The notes under the pieces were generated by a model. It was not told the origin of the DNA, did not search any database, and saw only the letters and a list, made by a program, of their open reading frames with translations. A program made the position numbers and the translations under genes. Shown here one piece after another: positions 57,892 to 64,000 of a DNA stretch of 64,000 nucleotides. Positions within the stretch are counted from its first letter, which is position 1. Every line of letters starts with the position of its first letter. The stretch covers positions 3,596,001 to 3,660,000 of the forward strand of contig NZ_CP108131.1 of the NCBI RefSeq assembly GCF_036203305.1. The letters are read 5' to 3'. Source of the DNA: Streptomyces sp. NBC_00190. Its GTDB lineage: Bacteria > Actinomycetota > Actinomycetes > Streptomycetales > Streptomycetaceae.

Positions 57892-59046
57892 TCACCGGCC
57901 CTTCGGGAGGCCGAGGATGCGCTCGGCGACGATGTTGCGCTGGATCTGCGAGGTGCCCGCGGCGATGGTGTACGAGAGGGACGAGAGCCGGTCCAGGACC
58001 CACTCCTCCTCCATCACCAGCGAGTCCGCCCCCAGCACCTGCGCCGCCGTGTCGTACAGCTCCTGGCGCGCGTGCGAGTAGGCGAGCTTGAAGACGGAGC
58101 CGCCGATGCCCGGGACCCCGCCGGACCTCTCCGACTCGCTGACGTTCCACTGCGTGAGCCGCCACAGCGCGCCGAACTCCCCGTGCAGCCGCCCCAGCCT
58201 GCGCCGCAGCACCGGGTCGTCCCAGCGCCCGTTCGCCCTGGCCCTGCGCGCGAGCTCGCCCAGGGTGCGGCGGCAGGCGACGACCTCGCCGACGAAGGCG
58301 GTGCCCCGCTCGAAGGACAGGGTCACCATGGTGACCCGCCAGCCGTCGTTCTCCGCCCCGACCCGGTTCGCGACCGGGACCCGCACCTCGTCCAGGAACA
58401 TCTCCGCGAACTCGGTGGATCCCGCGAGGGTGCGCAGCGGCCGTACGGTGACCCCCGGCGCGTCCATCGGCATGGCCAGCCACGAGATCCCCCGGTGCTT
58501 CGGCGCGGCCGGATCGGTGCGCACCAGCAGCTCGCACCAGTCGGCGACCTCGGCGTGCGAGGTCCAGATCTTTGACCCGGTGATCACGTACTCGTCGCCG
58601 TCGCGGACCGCCCGCGTGCGCAGGGAGGCCAGGTCGGAGCCCGCGTCCGGCTCACTGAAGCCCTGGCACCACACCTCGTCGCCCCGCAGTACGGGCGGCA
58701 GCCAGCGCGCCCGCTGCTCGGCCGTGCCCTCGGCGGCGACGGTCGGACCCGCGTGCAGCAGCCCGACGAAGTTCGCGCCGACGTACGGGGCCCCCGCGCG
58801 CTCCGTCTCCTCCAGGAAGATCAGGTGCTGGGTCGGGGTGGCCCCGCGCCCGCCCGCGTCCACCGGCCAGTGCAGGCCCGCGTACCCGGCCTCGTACAGC
58901 CGGCGCTGCCAGCCGAGGTCGTACGCGCGGCGCCCCGGCCAGTCGTCCGGGGACGGCTTGGCGGGCAGCTCGGGCAGCACCTTGCCGAGCCATTCGCGCA
59001 GCCGCGCCCGGAAGTCCCGTTCCTCCTCGGTGTAGGTCAGGTCCAT
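57892..59046 (-). CDS. Acyl-CoA dehydrogenase, alpha-type
   Basis: 384 aa. LTYTEEERDFRARLREWLGK, WCQGFSEPDAGSDLASLRTR, VITGSKIWTSHAEVADWCEL, AGSTEFAEMFLDEVRVPVAN, VLDRLSSLSYTIAAGTSQIQ followed by RNIVAERILGLPKGR. Normal family length and FAD/CoA motifs. ATGA overlap with the upstream amidohydrolase; the beta-type ACAD follows within 5 nt. Confidence 0.9.
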   Translation of the reverse strand: MDLTYTEEERDFRARLREWLGKVLPELPAKPSPDDWPGRRAYDLGWQRRLYEAGYAGLHWPVDAGGRGATPTQHLIFLEETERAGAPYVGANFVGLLHAGPTVAAEGTAEQRARWLPPVLRGDEVWCQGFSEPDAGSDLASLRTRAVRDGDEYVITGSKIWTSHAEVADWCELLVRTDPAAPKHRGISWLAMPMDAPGVTVRPLRTLAGSTEFAEMFLDEVRVPVANRVGAENDGWRVTMVTLSFERGTAFVGEVVACRRTLGELARRARANGRWDDPVLRRRLGRLHGEFGALWRLTQWNVSESERSGGVPGIGGSVFKLAYSHARQELYDTAAQVLGADSLVMEEEWVLDRLSSLSYTIAAGTSQIQRNIVAERILGLPKGR

Positions 59047-60257
59047 CAGCGGCTCCCCAGGTCCTGGTCGAAGGACAGGCCGAGCATGCGGATGGCGTTG
59101 CCGCGCATCAGCTTGTAGACCGTCTCCTCGTCCAGTCCCTTCACGTGGTCGAGCGCGACCTCCTTGGTGTGCGGGAAGGTCGAGTCCACGTGCGGGTAGT
59201 CGGTCTCGAAGGTGGCGTTGTCGCGGCCGACGACGTCCAGCGAGGCGATGCCGTGCTTGTCGCGGAAGAAGCAGCAGAACATCTGCCGGTAGTAGTACGT
59301 GGACGGCGGCTCGGGGATCAGGTCGCGGACCCCGCCCCAGGCGCGGTGCTCCTGCCACACGTCGTCGGCGCGCTCCAGGGCGTACGGGATCCAGCCCATC
59401 TGCCCCTCGCTGTACGCGAGCTTCAGCGTCGGGAACTTCACCAGCACCCCGCTGAACAGGAAGTCCATCATCGAGGCCATCGCGTTGTTGAAGCTGAGCG
59501 AGGCCTGGACGGCGGGAGGCGCGTCGGGCGAGGCGGCGGGCATCTGGGAGCTGGACCCGATGTGCATGTTGACCACCGTCCCGGTCTCCTGGCAGACGGC
59601 GAAGAAGGGGTCCCAGTAGCCGGAGTGGATCGACGGCAGCCCCAGGTAGGTCGGGATCTCGGAGAAGGTCACCGCCCGTACGCCCCGGGCGGCGTTGCGG
59701 CGGATCTCCGCGACCGCGAGGTCGATGTCCCACAGCGGGATGATGCAGAGCGGGATCAGCCTGCCGCCGCTGTCGCCGCACCACTCCTCGACCATCCAGT
59801 CGTTGTAGGCGCGCACGCAGGCGAGCGCCACTTCCTTGTCCTGGGCCTCGGCGAAGGTCTGGCCGCAGAAGCGCGGGAAGGTCGGGAAGCACAGCGAGGC
59901 CTCGACGTGGTTGAGGTCCATGTCGGCGAGGCGCGCCTTGGGGTCCCAGCAGCCGCGCCGCATCTCCTCCCGGGTGATCCCCTCCAGCGTCATGTCGTCG
60001 CGGTCGAAGCCGACGGCGGCGATGTTGCGCTTGTACGGGAACTTCAGGTCCTCGTAGATCCACCAGTCGGTGGGCGGGCCGTCGGGGTCCATGGAGATCA
60101 CGTACTTGCCGCCCGTGTACTCGAGCTCGCCGATGCCGGCGGTGAGCGCCTTGGGCCCGCGGTCCCGGTACTTGGCCGGCAGCCAGACGTCGAACAGGTG
60201 GGCGGGCTCGATCACGTGGTCGTCGACGCTGATGATCCGAGGCAGTCCCAGTTCCAT
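59046..60257 (-). CDS. Amidohydrolase-2 family protein (paralogue 2)
   Basis: 403 aa, closely parallel to 11673-12899: RIISVDDHVIEPAHLFDVWL, LCFPTFPRFCGQTFAEAQDK, AYNDWMVEEWCGDSGGRLIP, VVNMHIGSSSQMP, TFETDYPHVDSTFPHTKEVA. A TIM-barrel metal hydrolase or decarboxylase. First gene of an operon with two acyl-CoA dehydrogenases, with a CTGATG-N3-CGTCAG operator 23 nt upstream. The link with ACADs suggests action on an acyl-CoA or a ring-cleavage intermediate (inference). Confidence 0.85.
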   Translation of the reverse strand: MELGLPRIISVDDHVIEPAHLFDVWLPAKYRDRGPKALTAGIGELEYTGGKYVISMDPDGPPTDWWIYEDLKFPYKRNIAAVGFDRDDMTLEGITREEMRRGCWDPKARLADMDLNHVEASLCFPTFPRFCGQTFAEAQDKEVALACVRAYNDWMVEEWCGDSGGRLIPLCIIPLWDIDLAVAEIRRNAARGVRAVTFSEIPTYLGLPSIHSGYWDPFFAVCQETGTVVNMHIGSSSQMPAASPDAPPAVQASLSFNNAMASMMDFLFSGVLVKFPTLKLAYSEGQMGWIPYALERADDVWQEHRAWGGVRDLIPEPPSTYYYRQMFCCFFRDKHGIASLDVVGRDNATFETDYPHVDSTFPHTKEVALDHVKGLDEETVYKLMRGNAIRMLGLSFDQDLGSR

Positions 60258-60280
60258 GACAGTCTCCCCAATTCACCGAT

Positions 60281-60295
60281 CTGATGGATCGTCAG
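60281..60295. promoter_or_regulatory. Operator palindrome, one mismatch (site 13)
   Basis: CTGATG-GAT-CGTCAG, 23 nt upstream of the amidohydrolase start; 78 bp (start to start) from site 14, which serves the divergent acyl-CoA ligase gene. Confidence 0.7.
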
Positions 60296-60358
60296 AAACA
60301 AGCTAGCCCCGCCACCCCTGGACCGACAAGCGTCGGCCGCCTACGCTCTGCGCTTGAT

Positions 60359-60373
60359 CTGACTAGCCGTCAG
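60359..60373. promoter_or_regulatory. Operator palindrome, one mismatch (site 14)
   Basis: CTGACT-AGC-CGTCAG, 27 nt upstream of the acyl-CoA ligase ATG. Confidence 0.75.
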
Positions 60374-60400
60374 CTGCTTCTGGCCAAGGGGAGGTCCGGG

Positions 60401-61963
60401 ATGACGGACACCGCGACAGAACTGAGCCGCAGCGCGACCCTGTGGGAACTGATCACCCGCCGGGCCGCCCTGACCCCGGACACCACCGTTCTCGTCGAAG
60501 CCGCCGAAACGCCCCGGGCAGACGCGTCGACGGACCGCCGGCTGACCTTCGCGGAGCTGCGCGACCGCTCCGAACGCGTCGCCGCGGGCCTGCACGGGAT
60601 GGGCGTACGCCCCGGCACGGTCGTCGCCTGGCAGCTCCCCACCCGCATCGAGACCGTGCTGCTCTCGGTCGCCCTCGCCCGGATCGGCGCCGTCCAGTCC
60701 CCCGTCATCCCCTTCTACCGGGACCGCGAGGTCGGCTTCGCGCTCCGCGAGTCCAAGGCCGAGTACTTCGCCGTCCCCGGCACCTGGCGCGGGTACGACC
60801 ACACCGCGATGGCCGCCCGGCTCGGCGCGCGGGGCGTGTTCGAGGCGTACGGGACCCTGCCCGACGGCGACCCGGCCGTACTCCCGCCGCCGCCCGCCTC
60901 CGGCACGGACGTCCGGTGGATCTACTGGACCTCCGGCACCACCTCCGACCCCAAGGGCGTCCTGCACACCGACCGCTCCCTGATCGCGGGCGGCTCCTGC
61001 CTCGCGCACGCCCTGCACCTGACCCCGGCCGACGTCGGCTCGATGGCCTTCCCCTTCGCGCACATAGCCGGGCCCGACTACACCGTGATGCTGCTGCTGT
61101 ACGGCTTCCCCGCGGTCCTCTTCGAGAAGTTCGCGATGCCCGACGCGCTGGACGGCTACCGCCGCCACGGGGTCACGGTGGCCGGCGGGTCGACGGCCTT
61201 CTACTCCATGTTCCTCACGGAGCAGCGCAAGGAGCCCGCCGCCAAGCTCATCCCCACCCTGCGCCTCCTCGCGGGCGGCGGCGCCCCCAAGCCGCCGGAG
61301 ATCTACCACGCGGTCGTACGCGAGATGGGCTGCCAGCTGACCCACGGCTACGGCATGACCGAGGTCCCGATGATCACCATGGGCTCCCCGGACGACACCC
61401 CGGAACACCTCGCCACCACCGAGGGCCGCCCGCCGGCGGGCATGTCCATCCGCATCACGTCCGCCGACGGCACGCCGCTCCCTCCGGACACGGACGGGGA
61501 GGTCCGCCTCCGGGGCGAGGCGGTCTGCCAGGGCTACTTGAACCGGGACCAGTCGGCGGAGGTCTTCGACCCCGACGGCTACCTGATCACGGGCGACCTC
61601 GGCCACCTGACGCAGGACGGGTACCTGGTCCTCACGGGGCGCAGCAAGGACGTCATCATCCGCAAGGGCGAGAACATCTCGGCGAAGGAGATCGAGGACC
61701 TGCTGCACCAGGTGCCCGGTGTGGCGGACGTGGCGGTCATCGGGCTTCCGGACGCGGAGCGCGGCGAGCGCGTCTGCGCGGTGGTGGAGCCGGTCCCGGG
61801 CGCGGCCCCGCCGCTGACCCTGACCGCCCTGACCTCGTACCTCCGCGGTCAGGGCCTGTCCCCGCACAAGCTCCCGGAGCAGCTGGAACTCCTGGAGTCC
61901 CTCCCTCGCAACGACGCCTTGCGCAAGGTCCTGAAGTACCGCCTCCGCGAACGCTACTCCTGA
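60401..61963 (+). CDS. AMP-dependent acyl-CoA synthetase / cyclohexanecarboxylate-CoA-ligase-like
   Basis: 520-aa ANL ligase. IYWTSGTTSDPKGVLHTDRS (P-loop), THGYGMTEVPMITMGS, LITGDLGHLTQDGYLVLTGR, RKGENISAKEIEDLLHQVPG, and a C-terminal Lys in LRKVLKYRLRE, one residue out of register with the usual S/T-GK block. The group contains ligases for cyclic and branched acids. GGGAGG is about 7 nt before the ATG. Under operator site 14, divergent from the amidohydrolase operon. Confidence 0.88.
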   Translation: MTDTATELSRSATLWELITRRAALTPDTTVLVEAAETPRADASTDRRLTFAELRDRSERVAAGLHGMGVRPGTVVAWQLPTRIETVLLSVALARIGAVQSPVIPFYRDREVGFALRESKAEYFAVPGTWRGYDHTAMAARLGARGVFEAYGTLPDGDPAVLPPPPASGTDVRWIYWTSGTTSDPKGVLHTDRSLIAGGSCLAHALHLTPADVGSMAFPFAHIAGPDYTVMLLLYGFPAVLFEKFAMPDALDGYRRHGVTVAGGSTAFYSMFLTEQRKEPAAKLIPTLRLLAGGGAPKPPEIYHAVVREMGCQLTHGYGMTEVPMITMGSPDDTPEHLATTEGRPPAGMSIRITSADGTPLPPDTDGEVRLRGEAVCQGYLNRDQSAEVFDPDGYLITGDLGHLTQDGYLVLTGRSKDVIIRKGENISAKEIEDLLHQVPGVADVAVIGLPDAERGERVCAVVEPVPGAAPPLTLTALTSYLRGQGLSPHKLPEQLELLESLPRNDALRKVLKYRLRERYS

Positions 61964-61971
61964 CCCGGCCG

Positions 61972-61995
61972 GCCGGGGGCGGCCAAGCCCCCGGC
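61972..61995. terminator. Bidirectional terminator hairpin
   Basis: GCCGGGGGC / GCCCCCGGC (9 bp) around GGCCAA, directly after the ligase stop and before the convergent anti-sigma gene. Confidence 0.6.
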
Positions 61996-62014
61996 ATGAA
62001 CCGGCGCGAACCGG

Positions 62015-63262
62015 CTACATCCGGCTCAGCGACGCCGCCGCGAACAGTACGTCCCGGATCGCCTCGCGGTCGCCGTGCTGGCCCACCGCCGCCTCTTCCG
62101 GGGAGATGTGGCCCGCCGCCAGCTGGCAGAACTCGATGCCGTCCAGGGCGATCTCCGCCACCGTCCGCTCCGGCGACGGCTTCGCCGCGGGCGAGTCCAG
62201 CGCGATGTCCCAGCCGCCGCCGCCCGCGCCCTCGATCTCCAGGTGCAGGGTCCGCCCGGGCGCGCCCGCCGCGACCAGGCCGCGCGCCGGTGCCGCCAGG
62301 CCGTCGCGCCGCCGCTTCGCCAGGGCCCGCGGCAGGAGCCGCGCCGCCAGGTCGATCATCCGGTGCAGATGCGGCCCGGACGGCAGCCCGTACGGGTAGT
62401 CCACGGCCTCCGCGATGTCCGTCGCGTGCACCCAGCACTCGAAGGCCCGCTCCAGGAACGCGTCCCCGAGCGGCAGTACGAAGCCCCCGTAGTCCACCGC
62501 CAGCTCGGCGACGCCACGGCCGGCGAAGGAGACCGTACGCACCAGCGTGTGGCCCTGCTCCCGCCACGGCTCGCGGACCTTCCGGGTGGCCGGGTACTGC
62601 GAGGCGTTCCAGAAGGCCTCCGTCCGCGCGGTCGTGCCGCCGCCCTCCGGCGCCTCCTTCCCCAGCGGGTCGTCCAGCCCCAGCGCGGCGGCCACCATCC
62701 CGTCCACCGTCAGCAGGTGCCCGATCACCCCCGCCACCGTGGTCCGGTGCGTCATCCGCCGCTCCTCCTCGAACCACTTCAGCCGGACCGGGGTGTGCCA
62801 CTCGGAGTCGCCGAAGTCCTGGAGCAGCGCGTCGAGCCGCGCGGTCTCGGTGTCGTACGGGTTCGCCCACGCCGGCACCGGAATGCGGGCCGGCCGCTTG
62901 CCGAGGCAGTCCTCCAGCACCCGCGAGCGCAGCAGCGGACCCAGGTCGAGGTTCTCCTCCGGGTGCAGCAGCCCCACCGCGTCGCGCAGCCGCAGCGCCT
63001 CGTCCGCGCAGGGCGCGCACTCGGTGAGGTGGTCCTCCACCGCCTGCGTCTCCTCGGCGGAGCACGCGGCCAACGCCCACGCCCCGAGCAGGGACTTCAG
63101 CACGGCGTGCGTGGGCGGCGGCACCGCAGCCGCCGACGGCTCCGGGACCGGGGGCGCGTGCCGCGGATCCAGGTCGTCGGCGGCCCCGCGCGGACCCGGT
63201 ATCCACACCTGGCCGCCGGGCCGCTCGTATCCGTCGTCGTGGGACTCGGCGGGACCGTTCAT
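62015..63262 (-). CDS. Zinc-finger anti-sigma factor fused to a mycothiol-isomerase-like (MDMPI) domain
   Basis: 415 aa. N-terminal 50 residues disordered; zf-HC2 (ZAS) domain with EDHLTECAPCADE (His-x3-Cys-x2-Cys); then an MDMPI/DinB-like helical bundle (MTHRTTVAGVIGHLLTVDGM) with a His as possible metal ligand, plus a C-terminal domain (LHLEIEGAGGGGWDIALD). ZAS proteins hold the cognate ECF sigma factor; the fused isomerase-like domain suggests sensing of mycothiol or redox state. ATGA overlap with the sigma gene, the classic arrangement of a sigma/anti-sigma pair. Confidence 0.82.
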   Translation of the reverse strand: MNGPAESHDDGYERPGGQVWIPGPRGAADDLDPRHAPPVPEPSAAAVPPPTHAVLKSLLGAWALAACSAEETQAVEDHLTECAPCADEALRLRDAVGLLHPEENLDLGPLLRSRVLEDCLGKRPARIPVPAWANPYDTETARLDALLQDFGDSEWHTPVRLKWFEEERRMTHRTTVAGVIGHLLTVDGMVAAALGLDDPLGKEAPEGGGTTARTEAFWNASQYPATRKVREPWREQGHTLVRTVSFAGRGVAELAVDYGGFVLPLGDAFLERAFECWVHATDIAEAVDYPYGLPSGPHLHRMIDLAARLLPRALAKRRRDGLAAPARGLVAAGAPGRTLHLEIEGAGGGGWDIALDSPAAKPSPERTVAEIALDGIEFCQLAAGHISPEEAAVGQHGDREAIRDVLFAAASLSRM

Positions 63263-63837
63263 CGGGGCGTTCCGTACTCGCGCGGGCCGTATCCGGGCTG
63301 GGCGGGGTCCTCCTGCGGGAGGGTGTTGGCGGTCGACAGCAGCTGCAGCCCGAGCCGCAGCCGGCGCCGCGCCTCGTCCTCGCTGATGTGGAGGTCGGCG
63401 GCGGCCTGCCGGTAGTCGCGCCGCTTGAAGTACGCGAGTTCGAGCGCGGCACGCAGCGGCGTGGGCATGGAGGTGACGATGTAGTCCGCGCGGGCGGCGG
63501 CGTTGGCGCTGCGCACCTTCTGCTCCAGCTCCTCGCGCGAGCCGCGGCCCAGTTCGGCCTGGCGCAACCGGGCCACGGCCTGGCCCTGGGCGATCCGGGC
63601 GACCCAGGAGCGCATGGAGCCCTGCTTGGGGTCGTAGGCGTCCGGGTTCTCCCAGATGTAGCCGAAGACCTCGCGGGTGATCCGGTCCGCCGCCTTCTCG
63701 TCACCCAGCACGCGGTGCGCCAGGCTGTGCACGAGCGAGGCGAACCGGTCGTACAGCTCTCCGAGCGCGGCGGCCTCCCCGCGCGCCAGGCGTTGCTGCA
63801 TGCGGCGGTCCCAACGCGGTGGTACGTCCTTAGGCAT
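63259..63837 (-). CDS. ECF-family RNA polymerase sigma factor
   Basis: 192 aa. Region 2 GELYDRFASLVHSLAHRVLG ... ITREVFGYIWENPDAYDPKQ then GSMRSWVARIAQGQA, and region 4 TSMPTPLRAALELAYFKRRD with YRQAAADLHISEDEARRRLR (helix-turn-helix). Directs polymerase to its own promoters; usually autoregulated. ATG chosen at MPKDVPPRWDRRMQQ, with GGGGG just upstream. Coupled to the anti-sigma gene. The remaining 63838-64000 shows no gene that I can support. Confidence 0.9.
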   Translation of the reverse strand: MPKDVPPRWDRRMQQRLARGEAAALGELYDRFASLVHSLAHRVLGDEKAADRITREVFGYIWENPDAYDPKQGSMRSWVARIAQGQAVARLRQAELGRGSREELEQKVRSANAAARADYIVTSMPTPLRAALELAYFKRRDYRQAAADLHISEDEARRRLRLGLQLLSTANTLPQEDPAQPGYGPREYGTPR

Positions 63838-64000
63838 GGTGCCCCCAGCCGTGTGTCGACGCATCGAATGTAATGGCCACATGGGCAGGTGCGCCCGTTT
63901 TGCGGGAAGGTCACTTCGGAAGTGAACCCTCCGTGTTAGGCGCGTGGCAGCGCGTGAACCGTGGTACGGGCGGCGGCACATGCGCACATGCGTACGCGCC

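Noticed and set aside
61612..61626. CTGACG half-site inside the acyl-CoA ligase gene.
   Set aside because: The second half does not match CGTCAG and the site is coding; other lone CTGACG occurrences (24709, 35728, 4805, 12964) were dismissed for the same reason.
61870..61960. Loss of the catalytic C-terminal Lys in the second AMP-forming ligase.
   Set aside because: With a one-residue insertion the Lys of LRKVLKYRLRE aligns with the Lys of SGKVLKRELRE in the first ligase, so it is likely kept.
1..64000. tRNA, rRNA, CRISPR array, insertion sequence, phage or attachment-site signals.
   Set aside because: None seen on reading: no spaced repeat arrays, no transposase or integrase products, and no recognisable tRNA cloverleaf in the gaps.

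Overview
The window is a stretch of a Streptomyces chromosome. Evidence is the very high G+C content, GTG/TTG starts and 4-nt stop/start overlaps, strong GC hairpins between convergent genes, and above all unmistakable homologues of the Streptomyces-specific global regulators AfsR, AfsS and AfsK. The two-domain VOC gene upstream of afsK and the TetR gene beyond it fit my memory of the S. coelicolor afs neighbourhood (kbpA and a tetR gene). I see no CRISPR array, rRNA, tRNA or insertion sequence.

Layout. 0.1-6.6 kb: catabolic operons on the minus strand (two LLM flavin oxidoreductases, SDR, N-acyl-D-amino-acid deacylase type amidohydrolase, aldehyde dehydrogenase). 6.7-11.5 kb: unrelated single genes (SMI1/KNR4, a Pyr4/PaxB-type membrane terpene cyclase homologue, L,D-transpeptidase, NUDIX, nucleotidyltransferase, secreted serine protease). 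11.7-18.2 kb: an amidohydrolase, then afsR, a SUMF1-like gene, afsS with its promoter and leader hairpins, and a methyltransferase. 18.3-26.7 kb: a large secreted Ig/IPT protein, an acyl-CoA ligase divergent from a thiolase-like/DUF35/enoyl-CoA hydratase operon, a small exported protein, and a cyclophilin. 26.8-31.2 kb: afsK, kbpA-like VOC gene, TetR gene. 31.3-34.3 kb: acyl-CoA dehydrogenase, Ddn-like F420 protein, second thiolase-like gene. 34.5-41.2 kb: small overlapping pair, pdxH-like gene, ABC exporter, DoxX/DUF35 operon, flavin monooxygenase. 41.4-44.5 kb: acyl-CoA synthetase (ADP-forming type) and enoyl-CoA hydratase. 44.6-47.7 kb: second two-domain VOC protein and an odd three-gene group that includes a frameshifted gene. 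48.0-53.0 kb: flavin reductase; SDR/acyl-CoA dehydrogenase/Zn-alcohol dehydrogenase operon; cyclase. 53.1-56.9 kb: alpha/beta hydrolase, VOC, exported protein, HATPase. 57.0-62.0 kb: amidohydrolase plus two acyl-CoA dehydrogenases, and an acyl-CoA ligase. 62.0-63.8 kb: ECF sigma factor with a zinc-finger anti-sigma partner.

The main discovery is regulatory. Fourteen copies of a 15-bp palindrome, CTGACG-N3-CGTCAG (seven perfect, seven with one mismatch), lie in front of the catabolic transcription units, usually 17-50 nt from the start codon, and in front of nothing else. They tie about 26 genes, scattered over 56 kb and interleaved with unrelated genes, into one apparent regulon. The encoded enzymes are those of a CoA-thioester degradation route for a bulky hydrophobic acid: ligases, alpha/beta-type acyl-CoA dehydrogenases, hydratases, SDRs, thiolase/aldolase-like proteins with DUF35 partners, F420/FMN oxidoreductases, flavin reductase and amidohydrolases. 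The resemblance to steroid side-chain catabolism is by family only; the substrate is unknown. The TetR gene beside kbpA carries a degenerate copy of the palindrome over its own start codon and is the best local candidate for the repressor.

Limits: everything rests on reading the sequence and on remembered family knowledge. No database search, structure prediction or codon statistics were run. Domain boundaries and residue numbers are approximate except where calculated from codon positions.
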